From contig NZ_CP109583.1 in assembly GCF_036250755.1 (NCBI RefSeq), forward strand, positions 6,425,501-6,489,500: a DNA stretch of 64,000 nucleotides, written 5' to 3'. Position numbers and translations under genes: made by a program. Below the pieces are notes generated by a model. It worked only from the letters and a program-made list of their open reading frames with translations, searched no databases and had not been told where the DNA came from. Positions 18,464 to 27,708 of this stretch are shown one piece after another. The stretch's first letter is position 1, and the number at the start of each line of letters is the position of its first letter. The DNA comes from Streptomyces uncialis (lineage in GTDB: Bacteria; Actinomycetota; Actinomycetes; Streptomycetales; Streptomycetaceae).

Positions 18464-18676
18464 CCGCCCGGCCGTGGTGCCGCCGGGTCCGGGGTCCGTC
18501 CCCGGCCCGGCGGCATCCCGCGCGGTACCACCGACACCGGCACTGCCACCGTCCCCGGACCCTGGATCGAGGGCGGTGGCGGTGCCGGTACCGGGCTCAG
18601 CCCCGACCGCGACCGCTACTCCGACCCCGCCGCCGACCCCGTCCACGATCCCGTCCGCCCGGGCCGCCGGCACCTC

Positions 18677-18712
18677 CACCGGCACCGGCACCGGCACCGG
18701 CACCGGCACCGG
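18677..18712. repeat. Hexanucleotide microsatellite, 6 x CACCGG
   Basis: Six exact CACCGG copies lie between the convergent chitinase and MFS genes. On the minus strand they add Pro-Val repeats to the open MFS frame. Such repeats slip easily but 6-bp changes do not alter the frame. Confidence 0.9.
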
Positions 18713-19966
18713 GCCGTCCACGTCCACCACTGGCCCACCGCTCCCGTCCGCGCCCCCACCCTCACCCTCACCCCCGCACCGCACGGCCTTCCGTACCAAC
18801 GGACGCCCGCCCGTGTGCAGGGCCACGCCCGCCAGCGGCACCGACAACAGCAGCAGCGCGCCGCCGAGGACCAGCCCCATCACCGGATACCCGGCGTGCT
18901 CCGCCAGCAGACTGCCCGTCAGCGGCCCGCACGCCGTGCCCAGCGACGACGCCGACCCCACCAGCACCGCCCACCGGCCCCGCCCGTCCAGCGAGGCCGC
19001 GAGTCCGATCAGGTACGACATCACCAGCGGGTAGCAGGCGTTCCAGACGATCTCCCCGGCCGCGAACGACGCCAGGCCCCCGGACCCCGCGGTCAGCGCG
19101 ATGCAGCAGGCGATCAGCGCCGTCCCCGCCCCGATGGGCAGCGCCCGGCCCACCCTGGCGCCCAGCGCGCCCGCGCCCAGCACCCCGAGCAGCCCGGCGC
19201 CGAGCGCCACCGCGAACACCGCGCCCACGGTCACCTCACCCAGCCCCGCCTGTTCGGCGCCGATCCGGCCGCTGACCCCCCACAGGGCGTTCTGCGCCAT
19301 CGACCAGAACACCATCGCGCCCGCGAGCACCGGGCCGGAACGCCGGTAGGGCAGCGGACCGGCCGCCGGGGCCGACGCACCGGCCAGAACGGGGCCCGCC
19401 AGCCGGGCCGTCGTGGGCCACACCAGCAACGCGGTCAGCGCGAGCGCCCCGAACGGGACCGTGTGCCCGGGGCCCAGATGCGGGATCGTCAGATACAGGG
19501 CGCCCGCGAGGGCCGAGACACCCAGCAGGCCCAGCGTCGTCTGCCGCTGCGGATCACGCCGTCCGGCGATCCCGGTCGCCGCGACGGTGGTCGCCGTACC
19601 CGTCCCGAGTCCGCCCACCAGCGCGCCCAGCACCGTACCCGTGACCGTGTCGGCGAACGCCGCCGTCCCGTACCCGGCCAGCGCGAGCAGCAGGCCCGCC
19701 CGCGCGGTGCGCCGCGGCCCGTACCGCTCGATCCGGGACGCCAGGACGAGACCCGCGCCCGCCGAGCACAGCAGCAGCGCGCTGCCGAGGGTTCCGGCCT
19801 GGGCGACGGACAGCGCGAGGGTGTCGTCGAGCCGGCCGACGACCGTGGGCAGCAGATACGGCGTGAGATACCCGGCCGTGAACAGCGAGACCAGGGGCCA
19901 GGCGGGGCGGGGCAAGGGGGACACGGGCGTTCCCGGTGCGTGCGGGGGAGCGGGGGAGCGGGGCAT

Positions 19967-20410
19967 GGGGAAGGGGGGGCGGGCATGGGTGGGGCAGGTT
20001 GCGCGGCACCGTGAATCGGCGCGGGCAATTTGTATCAACCGGAAGGAAGTAGACGAAGTGACCTTGCCGTGACCTACGGGACATTTTTAATGAAAAGTGT
20101 TTGCAATTACGCAACCCGGGTACACACTCCTGTTCCGGACGATGATCATCCGCCCCGCGAACCCGCTCCGTGAACCCGCCCCGCGAATCCGGGTCACGCA
20201 CCCCGCCCGCACCCGGCTCCCACCCGGCCCGCACCCAGGCGGAACCCCTCCCGCACCCAGGCCGCACTTCTCCCGGACGTACGGCCCGCCCCCTCCCGGA
20301 CGCGCCGCCCGCACCCCTACCGCACCCCTTCCGGACGCGCCGCCCGCACCCCTCCCGCACCCCTTTCGGGCACACTGACCTGAACCCGCACCATCCAGGG
20401 GGAGCGCACC
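19967..20410. other. Divergent intergenic region, MFS / PfkB genes
   Basis: The left part (20070-20120) is AT-rich for this genome (ACATTTTTAATGAAAAGTGT) and holds the inverted repeat TTGC-AATTAC-GCAA at 20101-20114, a likely promoter/operator area. The right part is C-rich on the plus strand and contains a 35-bp tandem repeat (20296-20330 and 20331-20365). No gene seen. Confidence 0.55.
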
Positions 20411-21634
20411 GTGACCACGTACGACGGAGAGCCGCCGCAGAGCCGCCACCGCAGCACCGGGGGCCCCGGCCCCGAGCCCGTCCCCGACTCCGCCGAGGCC
20501 GCGCTGGAGCACCGGGACCGGGAGGCCAGGACCCGCCCCCGTCCCCGGCCCCATCTCGACCCGCTCGCCGCGCTCCGCACGCCCGGTGACCCGCCCTGCG
20601 ACGTGTACCTGACCGGGCCCGTCTACCTCGACATCATCCTCACCGGACTCGACTCCGCGCCCGTCCGCGGCACCGAGTCCTGGGCCCGGGGCATGGGCTC
20701 CAGCCCCGGCGGTGTCGCCAACATGGCCACCGCGCTGGCCCGGCTCGGACTGCGGACCTCGCTCGCCGCCGCGTTCGGCGACGACCACTACGGCGAGTAC
20801 TGCTGGGACGCCCTCGAACAGGGCGAGGGCATCGACCTCGGGCCGTCCCGCCGGGTCCCCGGCTGGCACTCCCCGGTCACCGTCTCCATGGCGTACGAGG
20901 GGGAGCGGACCATGGTGTCCCACGCCCACGAACCCCCGGCCGCCGACGCCGTCGGCATCGCCGCGACCCCGCCCGCCCGCGCCGCCGTCGCCTCCCTGGC
21001 CCCCGGCACCCGCGACCCCTGGATCGCCCGCGCCGCCCGCGCCGGGACCCGGCTCTTCGGGGACGTCGGCTGGGACGAGACCGGCCGCTGGGACCTGGAC
21101 GCGCTGCCCGACCTCGCCCACTGCGAAGCCTTCCTGCCCAACGCCCAGGAGGCCATGAGCTACACCCGCACCACCTGTCCGCGCGCCGCCGCGCACGCCC
21201 TCACCGAACGGGTCCCCGTCGCCGTCGTCACCCTCGGTGCCGAAGGCGCGTACGCCGTGGACGGGCGCACCGGCGAGACGGCCGTCGTCCCCGCCATCGA
21301 GGTCGAGGCGCTGGACCCGACGGGCGCGGGCGATGTCTTCGTCGCCGGGTTCGTCACCGGCACCCTCGCGGGCTGGCCGCTGGCCGACCGGGTCGCCTTC
21401 GCCGGACTGACCGCCGCGCTGTCCGTCCAGGAGTTCGGCGGCTCGCTCTCCGCGCCCGGCTGGACCGAGGTCGCCGCCTGGTGGCGCCGGGTGCGCGACT
21501 ACGGCCCCCAGGACCCCGCGGCCCTCGCCCGCTACGCCTTCCTGGACTCCCTGCGGCCCCCGCTGCCCGCCGCCGCCCGGCCCTGGCCGCTGCGCCGGGC
21601 GGTGCCCACCATCGGCTTCCGCAGCACCGTCTGA
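20411..21634 (+). CDS. PfkB-family carbohydrate kinase
   Basis: 407 residues, longer than the family norm of about 300 because of a 65-residue Arg/Pro-rich head and a 40-residue tail. The kinase core starts at DVYLTGPVYLDIILTGLDS, has GGVANMATALARLGL (PfkB signature 1 region) and the diagnostic DPTGAGDVFVAGF with the catalytic Asp. Such enzymes phosphorylate sugars or nucleosides with ATP; the substrate cannot be read from sequence. GTG start at 20411 follows GGGGAG. Confidence 0.9.
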   Translation: MTTYDGEPPQSRHRSTGGPGPEPVPDSAEAALEHRDREARTRPRPRPHLDPLAALRTPGDPPCDVYLTGPVYLDIILTGLDSAPVRGTESWARGMGSSPGGVANMATALARLGLRTSLAAAFGDDHYGEYCWDALEQGEGIDLGPSRRVPGWHSPVTVSMAYEGERTMVSHAHEPPAADAVGIAATPPARAAVASLAPGTRDPWIARAARAGTRLFGDVGWDETGRWDLDALPDLAHCEAFLPNAQEAMSYTRTTCPRAAAHALTERVPVAVVTLGAEGAYAVDGRTGETAVVPAIEVEALDPTGAGDVFVAGFVTGTLAGWPLADRVAFAGLTAALSVQEFGGSLSAPGWTEVAAWWRRVRDYGPQDPAALARYAFLDSLRPPLPAAARPWPLRRAVPTIGFRSTV

Positions 21635-21643
21635 CCCCCGCCC

Positions 21644-21782
21644 CGCGCGAGGACCGGGGCGTCCCTCGCGCGGGAACCGTGGGCGATCCCCGAGCGAGGG
21701 CCGTGCCGACCTGCGAGCGAGGGCCGTGCCGACCTGCGAGCGAGGACCGAGGCGGCCTGCGCGCGGGGACCATGGCGGCCCC
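21644..21782. repeat. 23-bp minisatellite, about six imperfect copies
   Basis: Units such as CGAGCGAGGGCCGTGCCGAC... repeat every 23-24 bp from 21644, with two identical copies at 21691-21713 and 21714-21736. The array fills the gap between the kinase stop and the PhoH region. Function unknown. Confidence 0.8.
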
Positions 21783-21905
21783 CGAGCGGGGGTCGCGAAA
21801 ACTCCTCGGCCCTGGCGCGGGGTGCGTCGTACCCTGGGCAGTGCAACGGCGCCTCGTACCGACGCGCCCCGCCCGAGGAGGACCAGCAGGCCACAGAGCC
21901 GGCCC

Positions 21906-22964
21906 ATGACGCAGACACCCACAGCTCACGAACCGGCGGAGGGCCAGTCCCGCGCCCGGTTCACCGTCCCGGCCAAGCACCCCATGGTCACCGTGCTCGG
22001 CTCCGGGGACGCACTGCTCCGCGTGATCGAGAAGGCCTTCCCGGAAGCCGACATCCATGTCCGGGGCAATGAGATCAGCGCGGTCGGCGAGGCCCGTGAA
22101 GTGGCCCTCGTGCAGCGGCTGTTCGACGAGATGATGCTGGTGCTCCGCACCGGGCAGCCGATGACGGAGGACGCGGTGGAACGCTCGATCGCCATGCTCA
22201 GGGCCAGTGAGGCGGGCGAGGGCACCGGTGAGGAGACCCCCGCCGAGGTCCTCACCCAGAACATCCTGTCCTCCCGTGGCCGCACCATCCGCCCCAAGAC
22301 GCTCAACCAGAAGCGCTACGTCGACGCGATCGACAAGCACACCATCGTCTTCGGCATCGGCCCCGCGGGCACCGGCAAGACCTATCTGGCCATGGCCAAG
22401 GCCGTCCAGGCCCTCCAGTCCAAGCAGGTCAACCGCATCATCCTCACCCGCCCCGCCGTCGAGGCCGGCGAACGCCTCGGCTTCCTCCCGGGCACCCTCT
22501 ACGAGAAGATCGACCCGTATCTGCGCCCCCTGTACGACGCGCTCCACGACATGCTCGACCCGGACTCGATCCCCCGCCTGATGGCCGCGGGCACCATCGA
22601 GGTGGCGCCCCTGGCCTATATGAGGGGAAGGACCCTCAATGACGCCTTCATCATTCTCGACGAGGCGCAGAACACGAACCCCGAGCAGATGAAGATGTTC
22701 CTCACCCGGCTCGGGTTCGAGTCGAAGATCGTCATCACCGGTGACGTGACCCAGGTCGACCTGCCGAACGGCACCAGGTCCGGTCTGCGGCAGGTGCAGG
22801 ACATCCTCGAAGGGGTCGACGACGTCCACTTCTCGCGGCTCACGTCCCAGGACGTCGTACGGCACAAGCTGGTCGGCCGTATCGTCGACGCGTACGAGAA
22901 GTACGACCACGCGAACGGCACCGACCACGGCTCCCACCAAGGCCGCGGCGGCAGAGGGAAGTAG
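21906..22964 (+). CDS. PhoH family ATPase
   Basis: 352 residues from ATG 21906. An N-terminal KH-like part ([37 protein letters not shown]) precedes the PhoH ATPase core with Walker [28 protein letters not shown], Walker [11 protein letters not shown] and a sensor [15 protein letters not shown]. PhoH proteins are linked to RNA metabolism and are usually next to ybeY, as here (12 bp gap). The first gene of a conserved run phoH-ybeY-hlyC-yjbR. Confidence 0.95.
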   Translation: MTQTPTAHEPAEGQSRARFTVPAKHPMVTVLGSGDALLRVIEKAFPEADIHVRGNEISAVGEAREVALVQRLFDEMMLVLRTGQPMTEDAVERSIAMLRASEAGEGTGEETPAEVLTQNILSSRGRTIRPKTLNQKRYVDAIDKHTIVFGIGPAGTGKTYLAMAKAVQALQSKQVNRIILTRPAVEAGERLGFLPGTLYEKIDPYLRPLYDALHDMLDPDSIPRLMAAGTIEVAPLAYMRGRTLNDAFIILDEAQNTNPEQMKMFLTRLGFESKIVITGDVTQVDLPNGTRSGLRQVQDILEGVDDVHFSRLTSQDVVRHKLVGRIVDAYEKYDHANGTDHGSHQGRGGRGK

Positions 22965-22976
22965 ACCGGCACCACC

Positions 22977-23474
22977 ATGGCGATCGACGTCAACAACGAA
23001 TCCGGCACCCAGGTCGACGAGCACGCGATCCTGGACATCGCGCGCTACGCCCTGGGCCGGATGCGTATCCACCCGCTCTCCGAACTGTCCGTGATCGTCG
23101 TGGACACCGACGCCATGGAACAGCTCCACATCCAGTGGATGGACCTGCCAGGGCCCACCGATGTCATGTCCTTCCCGATGGACGAGCTCAGGCCGCCCGC
23201 CAAGGACGACGACGAGCCACCGCAGGGCCTCCTCGGGGACATCGTGCTGTGCCCCGAGGTCGCCGAACGGCAGGGCCGTGAGGCCGACACCGACCACACC
23301 ATGGACGAGGAGCTCCAGCTCCTGACCGTCCACGGTGTGCTGCACCTGCTCGGCTACGACCATGAGGAGCCCGACGAGAAGGCCGAGATGTTCGGCCTCC
23401 AGGCCGCGATCGTCGACGGTTGGCGGCAGGAGAAGGGCCTCACCGGCCCCTCGCCCGCCCCGACCGTCTCCTGA
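22977..23474 (+). CDS. ybeY: Endoribonuclease YbeY (rRNA maturation)
   Basis: 165 residues with the UPF0054 signature [11 protein letters not shown], whose three histidines bind the catalytic metal, and [17 protein letters not shown] upstream. YbeY is a single-strand RNase needed for 16S rRNA 3' end maturation and ribosome quality control. It follows phoH by 12 bp and is followed by the HlyC/CorC gene after 5 bp, so all are one operon. Confidence 0.96.
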   Translation: MAIDVNNESGTQVDEHAILDIARYALGRMRIHPLSELSVIVVDTDAMEQLHIQWMDLPGPTDVMSFPMDELRPPAKDDDEPPQGLLGDIVLCPEVAERQGREADTDHTMDEELQLLTVHGVLHLLGYDHEEPDEKAEMFGLQAAIVDGWRQEKGLTGPSPAPTVS

Positions 23475-23479
23475 AGCCG

Positions 23480-24811
23480 ATGAGTGCCCCCCTCATCCTC
23501 GGCGCGGTCCTGCTGGTCGTCGTCGCCTGGCTCGCCGCCTGCGCGGAGGCCGGTCTGGCCCGGGTCTCCAGCTTCCGCGCCGAGGAAGCCGTCCGCTCCG
23601 GCCGCCGCGGCGGCGCCAAACTCGCCCGGATCGCCGGCGACCCCACCCGCTACCTCAACGTCGCCCTGCTGGTCCGGGTCGCCTGCGAGATGGCCGCCGC
23701 CGCCCTCGTCACCTACGCCTGCCTCCAGGAGTTCGACCGCACCTGGGAAGCGCTGCTCCTCGCGATCGGCGTCATGGTCCTCGTGTCGTACGTCGCCGTC
23801 GGCGTCTCCCCGCGCACCATCGGCCGCCAGCACCCGCTGAACACCGCCACCGTCGCCGCGTACGTCCTGGTGCCGCTCGCCCGGATCATGGGCCCCATCC
23901 CGTCGCTGCTGATCCTGCTCGGCAACGCCCTCACCCCCGGCAAGGGCTTCCGGCGCGGACCCTTCGCCTCCGAGGCGGAGCTGCGCGCGCTGGTCGACCT
24001 CGCGGAGGCCGAGTCCCTGATCGAGGACGACGAGCGCCGGATGGTGCACTCCGTCTTCGAACTGGGCGACACCCTCGTACGGGAGGTGATGGTCCCCCGC
24101 ACCGACCTCGTCGTCATCGAGCGGTACAAGACCATCCGCCAGGCCCTCACCCTCGCGCTGCGCTCCGGCTTCTCCCGTATCCCCGTCACCGGGGAGAACG
24201 AGGACGACGTCGTCGGCGTGGTGTATCTCAAGGACCTCGTCCGCAAGACGCACATCAGCCGGGACGCCGAGTCCGAGCTGGTGTCCACCGCGATGCGGTC
24301 CGCCACGTTCGTGCCCGACACCAAGAACGCGGGCGACCTGCTGCGCGAGATGCAGCAGGAACGCACCCATGTCGCCGTCGTCGTGGACGAGTACGGCGGC
24401 ACCGCCGGGATCGTCACCATCGAGGACATCCTGGAGGAGATCGTCGGCGAGATCACCGACGAGTACGACCGTGAGCTGCCGCCCGTCGAGGACCTGGGCG
24501 AGGGCCGCTACCGGGTCACCTCCCGCCTCGACATCGGCGACCTCGGCGAGCTGTACGGGCTGGAGGCGTACGACGACGAGGACGTGGAGACGGTCGGCGG
24601 ACTGCTCGCCAAGGCCCTCGGGAAGGTCCCCATCGCGGACGCCTCCGCGTCGGTGCCGCTGCCCGACGGCCGGGAGCTGCGGCTCACCGCGGAGGCCGCC
24701 GCCGGACGCCGCAACAAGATCATGACGGTGCTCGTGGAGCCCGTCGGACGGGCCCGGCCCGCCAAGGCCGGCGGCCGGGAGAGCGGCGGGGCGCGGGGGG
24801 CGGGCCGCTGA
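23480..24811 (+). CDS. Hemolysin/CorC family membrane protein (DUF21-CBS-CorC_HlyC)
   Basis: 443 residues from ATG 23480. The DUF21 membrane part has about four spans (LILGAVLLVVVAWLAACAEAGLA; VALLVRVACEMAAAALVTYACL; LLAIGVMVLVSYVAVGVSP; VAAYVLVPLARIMGPIPSLLILLG). A CBS pair follows (VMVPRTDLVVIERYKTIRQAL; MRSATFVPDTKNAGDLLREMQ) with VAVVVDEYGGTAGIVTIEDILEEIVGEI, then a CorC_HlyC domain. Relatives are tied to Mg/Co handling (CNNM/CorC). Its stop overlaps the next start (TGATG). Confidence 0.94.
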   Translation: MSAPLILGAVLLVVVAWLAACAEAGLARVSSFRAEEAVRSGRRGGAKLARIAGDPTRYLNVALLVRVACEMAAAALVTYACLQEFDRTWEALLLAIGVMVLVSYVAVGVSPRTIGRQHPLNTATVAAYVLVPLARIMGPIPSLLILLGNALTPGKGFRRGPFASEAELRALVDLAEAESLIEDDERRMVHSVFELGDTLVREVMVPRTDLVVIERYKTIRQALTLALRSGFSRIPVTGENEDDVVGVVYLKDLVRKTHISRDAESELVSTAMRSATFVPDTKNAGDLLREMQQERTHVAVVVDEYGGTAGIVTIEDILEEIVGEITDEYDRELPPVEDLGEGRYRVTSRLDIGDLGELYGLEAYDDEDVETVGGLLAKALGKVPIADASASVPLPDGRELRLTAEAAAGRRNKIMTVLVEPVGRARPAKAGGRESGGARGAGR

Positions 24812-25167
24812 TGACCCCCGCCGCGCTGCGCTCCCTGTGCCTGTCGTTCAACGCCTCCGTCGAGGAGTTCCCGTTCGGGCCGGAGGCGTCGGTGTTCAAG
24901 GTCTCGGGCAAGATGTTCGCGCTGTCCCGGCTGGACGCGCGGCCCCTGACCGTGAACCTGAAGTGCGACCCGGACGACGCCGTGCGGCTGCGCGCCGAGC
25001 ATCCCGGGGCCGTGCTGCCCGGCTACCACATGAACAAGCGCCACTGGAACACCGTGACGGTCGGGGAGCTGCCCCGGCGTCAGGTGCGCGAACTGGTCGA
25101 GGACTCCTACGACCTGGTCGTCGCGGGGCTTCCGAGGGCGGAACGGCTGCGGCTCGACCGGCCCTGA
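24811..25167 (+). CDS. MmcQ/YjbR family protein
   Basis: 118 residues with the YjbR fold signatures FPFGPEASVFKVSGKMFAL, VNLKCDPDDAVRLRAEHPGAVLPGYHMNKRHWNTV and a final DSYDLVVAGLP. The family has a CyaY-like fold that has been suggested to bind DNA; function is unproven. Start ATG overlaps the hlyC-like stop, so it is part of the same operon. Confidence 0.92.
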   Translation: MTPAALRSLCLSFNASVEEFPFGPEASVFKVSGKMFALSRLDARPLTVNLKCDPDDAVRLRAEHPGAVLPGYHMNKRHWNTVTVGELPRRQVRELVEDSYDLVVAGLPRAERLRLDRP

Positions 25168-25212
25168 ACCCGGGCCCGCCGGGTGCGGTGGGGCGCCGCA
25201 TAAGCTGGGGCC

Positions 25213-25560
25213 ATGAGCGAGAGTGAGCTGGGGCCCGAGGACCGGAAGATCGTGACCCTCGCGCGGTCCGTGCGGGCCCGCAACGGGGTGGCCGAGGGGG
25301 CGGCGGTACGGGACGCCACGGGGCGGACGTATGCCGCCGGGACGGTCGGGCTGCCGTCGCTGCGGCTCAGCGCGGTGCGGGCGGCGGTCGCGATGGCGGT
25401 CGCGTCCGGGGCGGAGTCGCTGGAGGCGGTCGCGGTCGTCACGGAGGCCTTGGCGGCCGGCGACGAGGACCTTGCCGCGGTCCGGGACCTCGCGGGGCCC
25501 GGTACGCCGGTCTTCGTCGCGGGGCCCGACGCGAGCCTCCGGGCGGTTCTCTCTACCTGA
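25213..25560 (+). CDS. Cytidine deaminase-like protein lacking catalytic motifs
   Basis: 115 residues, ATG 25213. The overall pattern LARSVRARNGVAEGAAVRDATGRTYAAGTVGLPSLRLSAVRAAVAMAVASGAE resembles the first half of a cytidine deaminase. However, the zinc ligands of that family (H-A-E and P-C-x-x-C) are missing: LRLSAVRAA replaces CAE and no C-x-x-C follows. The protein has no Cys or His at all. It is therefore probably not a deaminase. The gene lies between yjbR-like and era, a place where Streptomyces often have this family. Confidence 0.8.
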   Translation: MSESELGPEDRKIVTLARSVRARNGVAEGAAVRDATGRTYAAGTVGLPSLRLSAVRAAVAMAVASGAESLEAVAVVTEALAAGDEDLAAVRDLAGPGTPVFVAGPDASLRAVLST

Positions 25561-25573
25561 CTTCCCCACGGTC

Positions 25574-25810
25574 GCGGTTCCTCGCGCCCCTGGGTTGCCT
25601 GTGCTGGGCGCGGTTGTTCCTGTGCGGGTCGCTCGGTGGGTGCGCAGTTCCCCGCGCCCCTGAGGCGCTGCCCTCTTGCGGTCGCTCTCCGGGTGCGGGC
25701 CGGTCCTCGTTTTCGCGCAGTTCCCCGCGCCCCTGGGTTGCCTGTGCTGAGCGCGGTTCTTCCTGTGCCGTCGCCTGTGGGGTGCGCAGTTCCCCGCGCC
25801 CCTGGGGGGT
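25574..25810 (-). repeat. Inverted-orientation copies of a GC-rich Streptomyces intergenic repeat
   Basis: At least three copies of GCAGTTCCCCGCGCCCCT (near 25646, 25714 and 25787) and a variant near 25578 are the reverse complement of the repeats at 25880-26318. Opposed copies can pair into long hairpins, and the block lies between convergent genes, so a bidirectional terminator role is plausible. Confidence 0.8.
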
Positions 25811-25879
25811 GCCTCTTGCGGTGTGCGTCTACCTGCGGGTACCCGCACGGGCACAGGCGCGGCGAGTGGCACAAACCCA

Positions 25880-26318
25880 GGGGCGCGGGGAACTGCGCAT
25901 CCACGTACGACCCGCACAGGGACAAGGTACGTCCAGGTGGGGAACCCTAGGGGCGCGGGGAACTGCGCATCCACGTACGGCCCGTACCGGGACAAGGTAC
26001 GTCCAGGTGGGGAACCTCAGGGGCGCGGGGAACTGCGCACCCCCGGACGGCCCGCACAGGGACAAGGTACGTCCAGGTGGGGAACCCTAGGGGCGCGGGG
26101 AACTGCGCATCCACGTACGGCCCGTACCGGGACAAGGTACGTCCAGGTGGGGAACCCTAGGGGCGCGGGGAACTGCGCATCCACGTACGGCCCGTACTGG
26201 GAAAAGTGCGTCCAGGTGGGGAACCCTAGGGGCGCGGGGAACTGCGCATCCACGTACGGCCCGTACCGGGACAAGGTACGTCCTGGTGGGGAACCCCAGG
26301 GGCGCGGGGAACTGCGCA
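25880..26318 (+). repeat. 70-bp tandem repeat array, seven copies
   Basis: The motif GGGGCGCGGGGAACTGCGC recurs at 25880, 25950, 26020, 26090, 26160, 26229 and 26299, with 70-bp (once 69-bp) period. The rest of the unit (ATCCACGTACGGCCCGTACC..., GGACAAGGTACGTCCAGGTGG) is also conserved. The unit contains the inverted pair GGTACGTCC/ACGTACGGCCCGTACC. Close matches occur at 30.4-30.9 and 35.4-35.7 kb. Confidence 0.95.
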
Positions 26319-26423
26319 CCCCACGAGTGACGGGACAGGGACAACCGCGTCCAGCACACGAAACCCGGCGGCGCGAGCGAAGACGGGCCGCGGACCGGGT
26401 GGGGCCGTACGGACCGGGTGGGG

Positions 26424-26774
26424 TCATACCGGGGACAGGTAACCCGCGAGGGCTTCGCGGCTTCTGCGGAGGCCGTCGATCCGCGCGTCGGTCGACGCCA
26501 GCTCCCGCCCCAGCACCTCCCGCACCTCCCCGCACAGCTCGAACGCGAACCCCGCGCCCTCGCCCCGCGCGCACGGCAGCAACTCCCGGATCACCTCCGT
26601 GGACAGCCCCGCGTCCAGCAGCGTCCGCACCCGCCGCACGGTGGCCTGCGACTCCTCGTCGTACTCCCGGTAGCCGTTGACCCCGCGCGCGGCGCTCAGC
26701 AGCCCCTGCGCCTCGTAGTACCGCAGGGACCGCTTGCTGACCTCGGTGCGCCGGGCCAGTTCCCCGATCAACAT
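26424..26774 (-). CDS. MerR family transcriptional regulator
   Basis: 116 residues. An N-terminal MerR winged helix (MLIGELARRTEVSKRSLRYYEAQGLL) and VNGYREYDEESQATVRRVRTLLDAGLSTEVIRELLPC lead to a short dimerisation helix. The effector domain is short, with only two cysteines (LLPCARG, ELCGEV), so it may sense a metal or redox change, though this is not certain. Divergent from the aminotransferase gene, across a promoter of classic MerR geometry at 26793-26823. Confidence 0.92.
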   Translation of the reverse strand: MLIGELARRTEVSKRSLRYYEAQGLLSAARGVNGYREYDEESQATVRRVRTLLDAGLSTEVIRELLPCARGEGAGFAFELCGEVREVLGRELASTDARIDGLRRSREALAGYLSPV

Positions 26775-26792
26775 GTGTTGTTCCCCCTCGAC

Positions 26793-26823
26793 TTGACCTT
26801 GTCACCGGTGTCACCCCTTAACG
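26793..26823 (+). promoter_or_regulatory. MerR-type promoter with 19-bp spacer
   Basis: TTGACC (26793-26798) and TTAACG (26818-26823) are 19 bp apart, the long spacing typical of MerR-controlled promoters. The spacer holds a near-palindrome TGTC-ACCGGT-GTCA. It lies between the regulator's ATG at 26774 and the target start at 26865, so it should drive the aminotransferase gene and be twisted open by the regulator. Confidence 0.7.
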
Positions 26824-26864
26824 TCCTGCTGGAAGCAGTTGATTCCGATCCACCGGAGGACACC

Positions 26865-27659
26865 ATGAACTTCGTCGTGCAGCGTGACGGCCGGACGGCC
26901 ACCGCCGGGGACCTCGCGGCGCTGGCCTTCGCGGGCCACGCCCACTTCACCGCCATACAGGTCCGCGACGGCCGGGTACGGGGCCTCGACCTCCATCTGG
27001 AACGGCTCAGGTCCGCCTCCGTGGAACTGTTCGGGCGGGCGCTGCCGGAGGACCGGGTGCGCGCCCTGCTGCGGACGGCCCTCGCGGACGGCCCGGCCGA
27101 CCTCTCCCTGACGGCGACGGTGTACTCACCGGCGGGGGAGTTCACCGCGGCGGACGCGGAGCCCGAGGTGCTGGTCCGCACGGGTGAACCCAGCTCCGGC
27201 CCACCGGGACCGCTGGCCCTGGCGGTCGTCGGGCACGAACGGTTCCTGCCGGCCGTGAAGCACGTCGGCGAGGTGGCCAAGACCCATCTGCTGCGGCGGG
27301 CCGTGGAGCAGGGTTTCGACGACGCCGCGTTCACCGACCGCACGGGCGCGTTCAGCGAGGCGACGATCTGGAACCTGGCGTTCTGGGACGGCACCTCGGT
27401 GCTGTGGCCGGACGCGGAGATGCTGCGCGGGACGACGATGGGCATCGTCAGCCGCCGCCTGGAGGCCCTGGGCGTCCCGCAGCGCGTGGCGCGGATCACC
27501 CCGGACGACGTCCCGGAGCTGGCCGGGGCCGTCGTCATGAACTCCTGGACGCCGGGTGTGGCGGTGCGCCGTATCGGGTCGGCGGACCTGCCGCAGGCCC
27601 CGGCCTTCCTGGAGGCACTGCACCGGGCCTATGACTCGGAACCCCTCGTCACCCCATGA
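26865..27659 (+). CDS. Aminotransferase class IV family protein
   Basis: 264 residues, ATG after GGAGGACACC. It has the class IV layout: LDLHLERLRSASVELFGRALPEDRV, VKHVGEVAKTHLLRRAVEQGFDDAAFTDRTGAFSEATIWNLAFWDG (E of the pyridoxal-phosphate site) and TTMGIVSRRL. The catalytic lysine should be the K of VKHVG or AKTHLL. Family members act as branched-chain or D-amino acid aminotransferases or aminodeoxychorismate lyase; which one is not clear. Control by the adjacent MerR protein is inferred. Confidence 0.88.
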   Translation: MNFVVQRDGRTATAGDLAALAFAGHAHFTAIQVRDGRVRGLDLHLERLRSASVELFGRALPEDRVRALLRTALADGPADLSLTATVYSPAGEFTAADAEPEVLVRTGEPSSGPPGPLALAVVGHERFLPAVKHVGEVAKTHLLRRAVEQGFDDAAFTDRTGAFSEATIWNLAFWDGTSVLWPDAEMLRGTTMGIVSRRLEALGVPQRVARITPDDVPELAGAVVMNSWTPGVAVRRIGSADLPQAPAFLEALHRAYDSEPLVTP

Positions 27660-27708
27660 CCACGGCTGCCGGAACGGTGGGCGCGCGGGGCGCGCCCGGG
27701 TCCCGTGG

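Noticed and set aside
18815..20014. Plus-strand 399-codon Gln/Arg-rich frame opposite the MFS gene
   Set aside because: Antisense of membrane segments gives Q/R-rich strings; no motif.
21354..23363. Minus-strand frame of 669 codons opposite PhoH and YbeY
   Set aside because: Shadow of two strongly conserved plus-strand genes.
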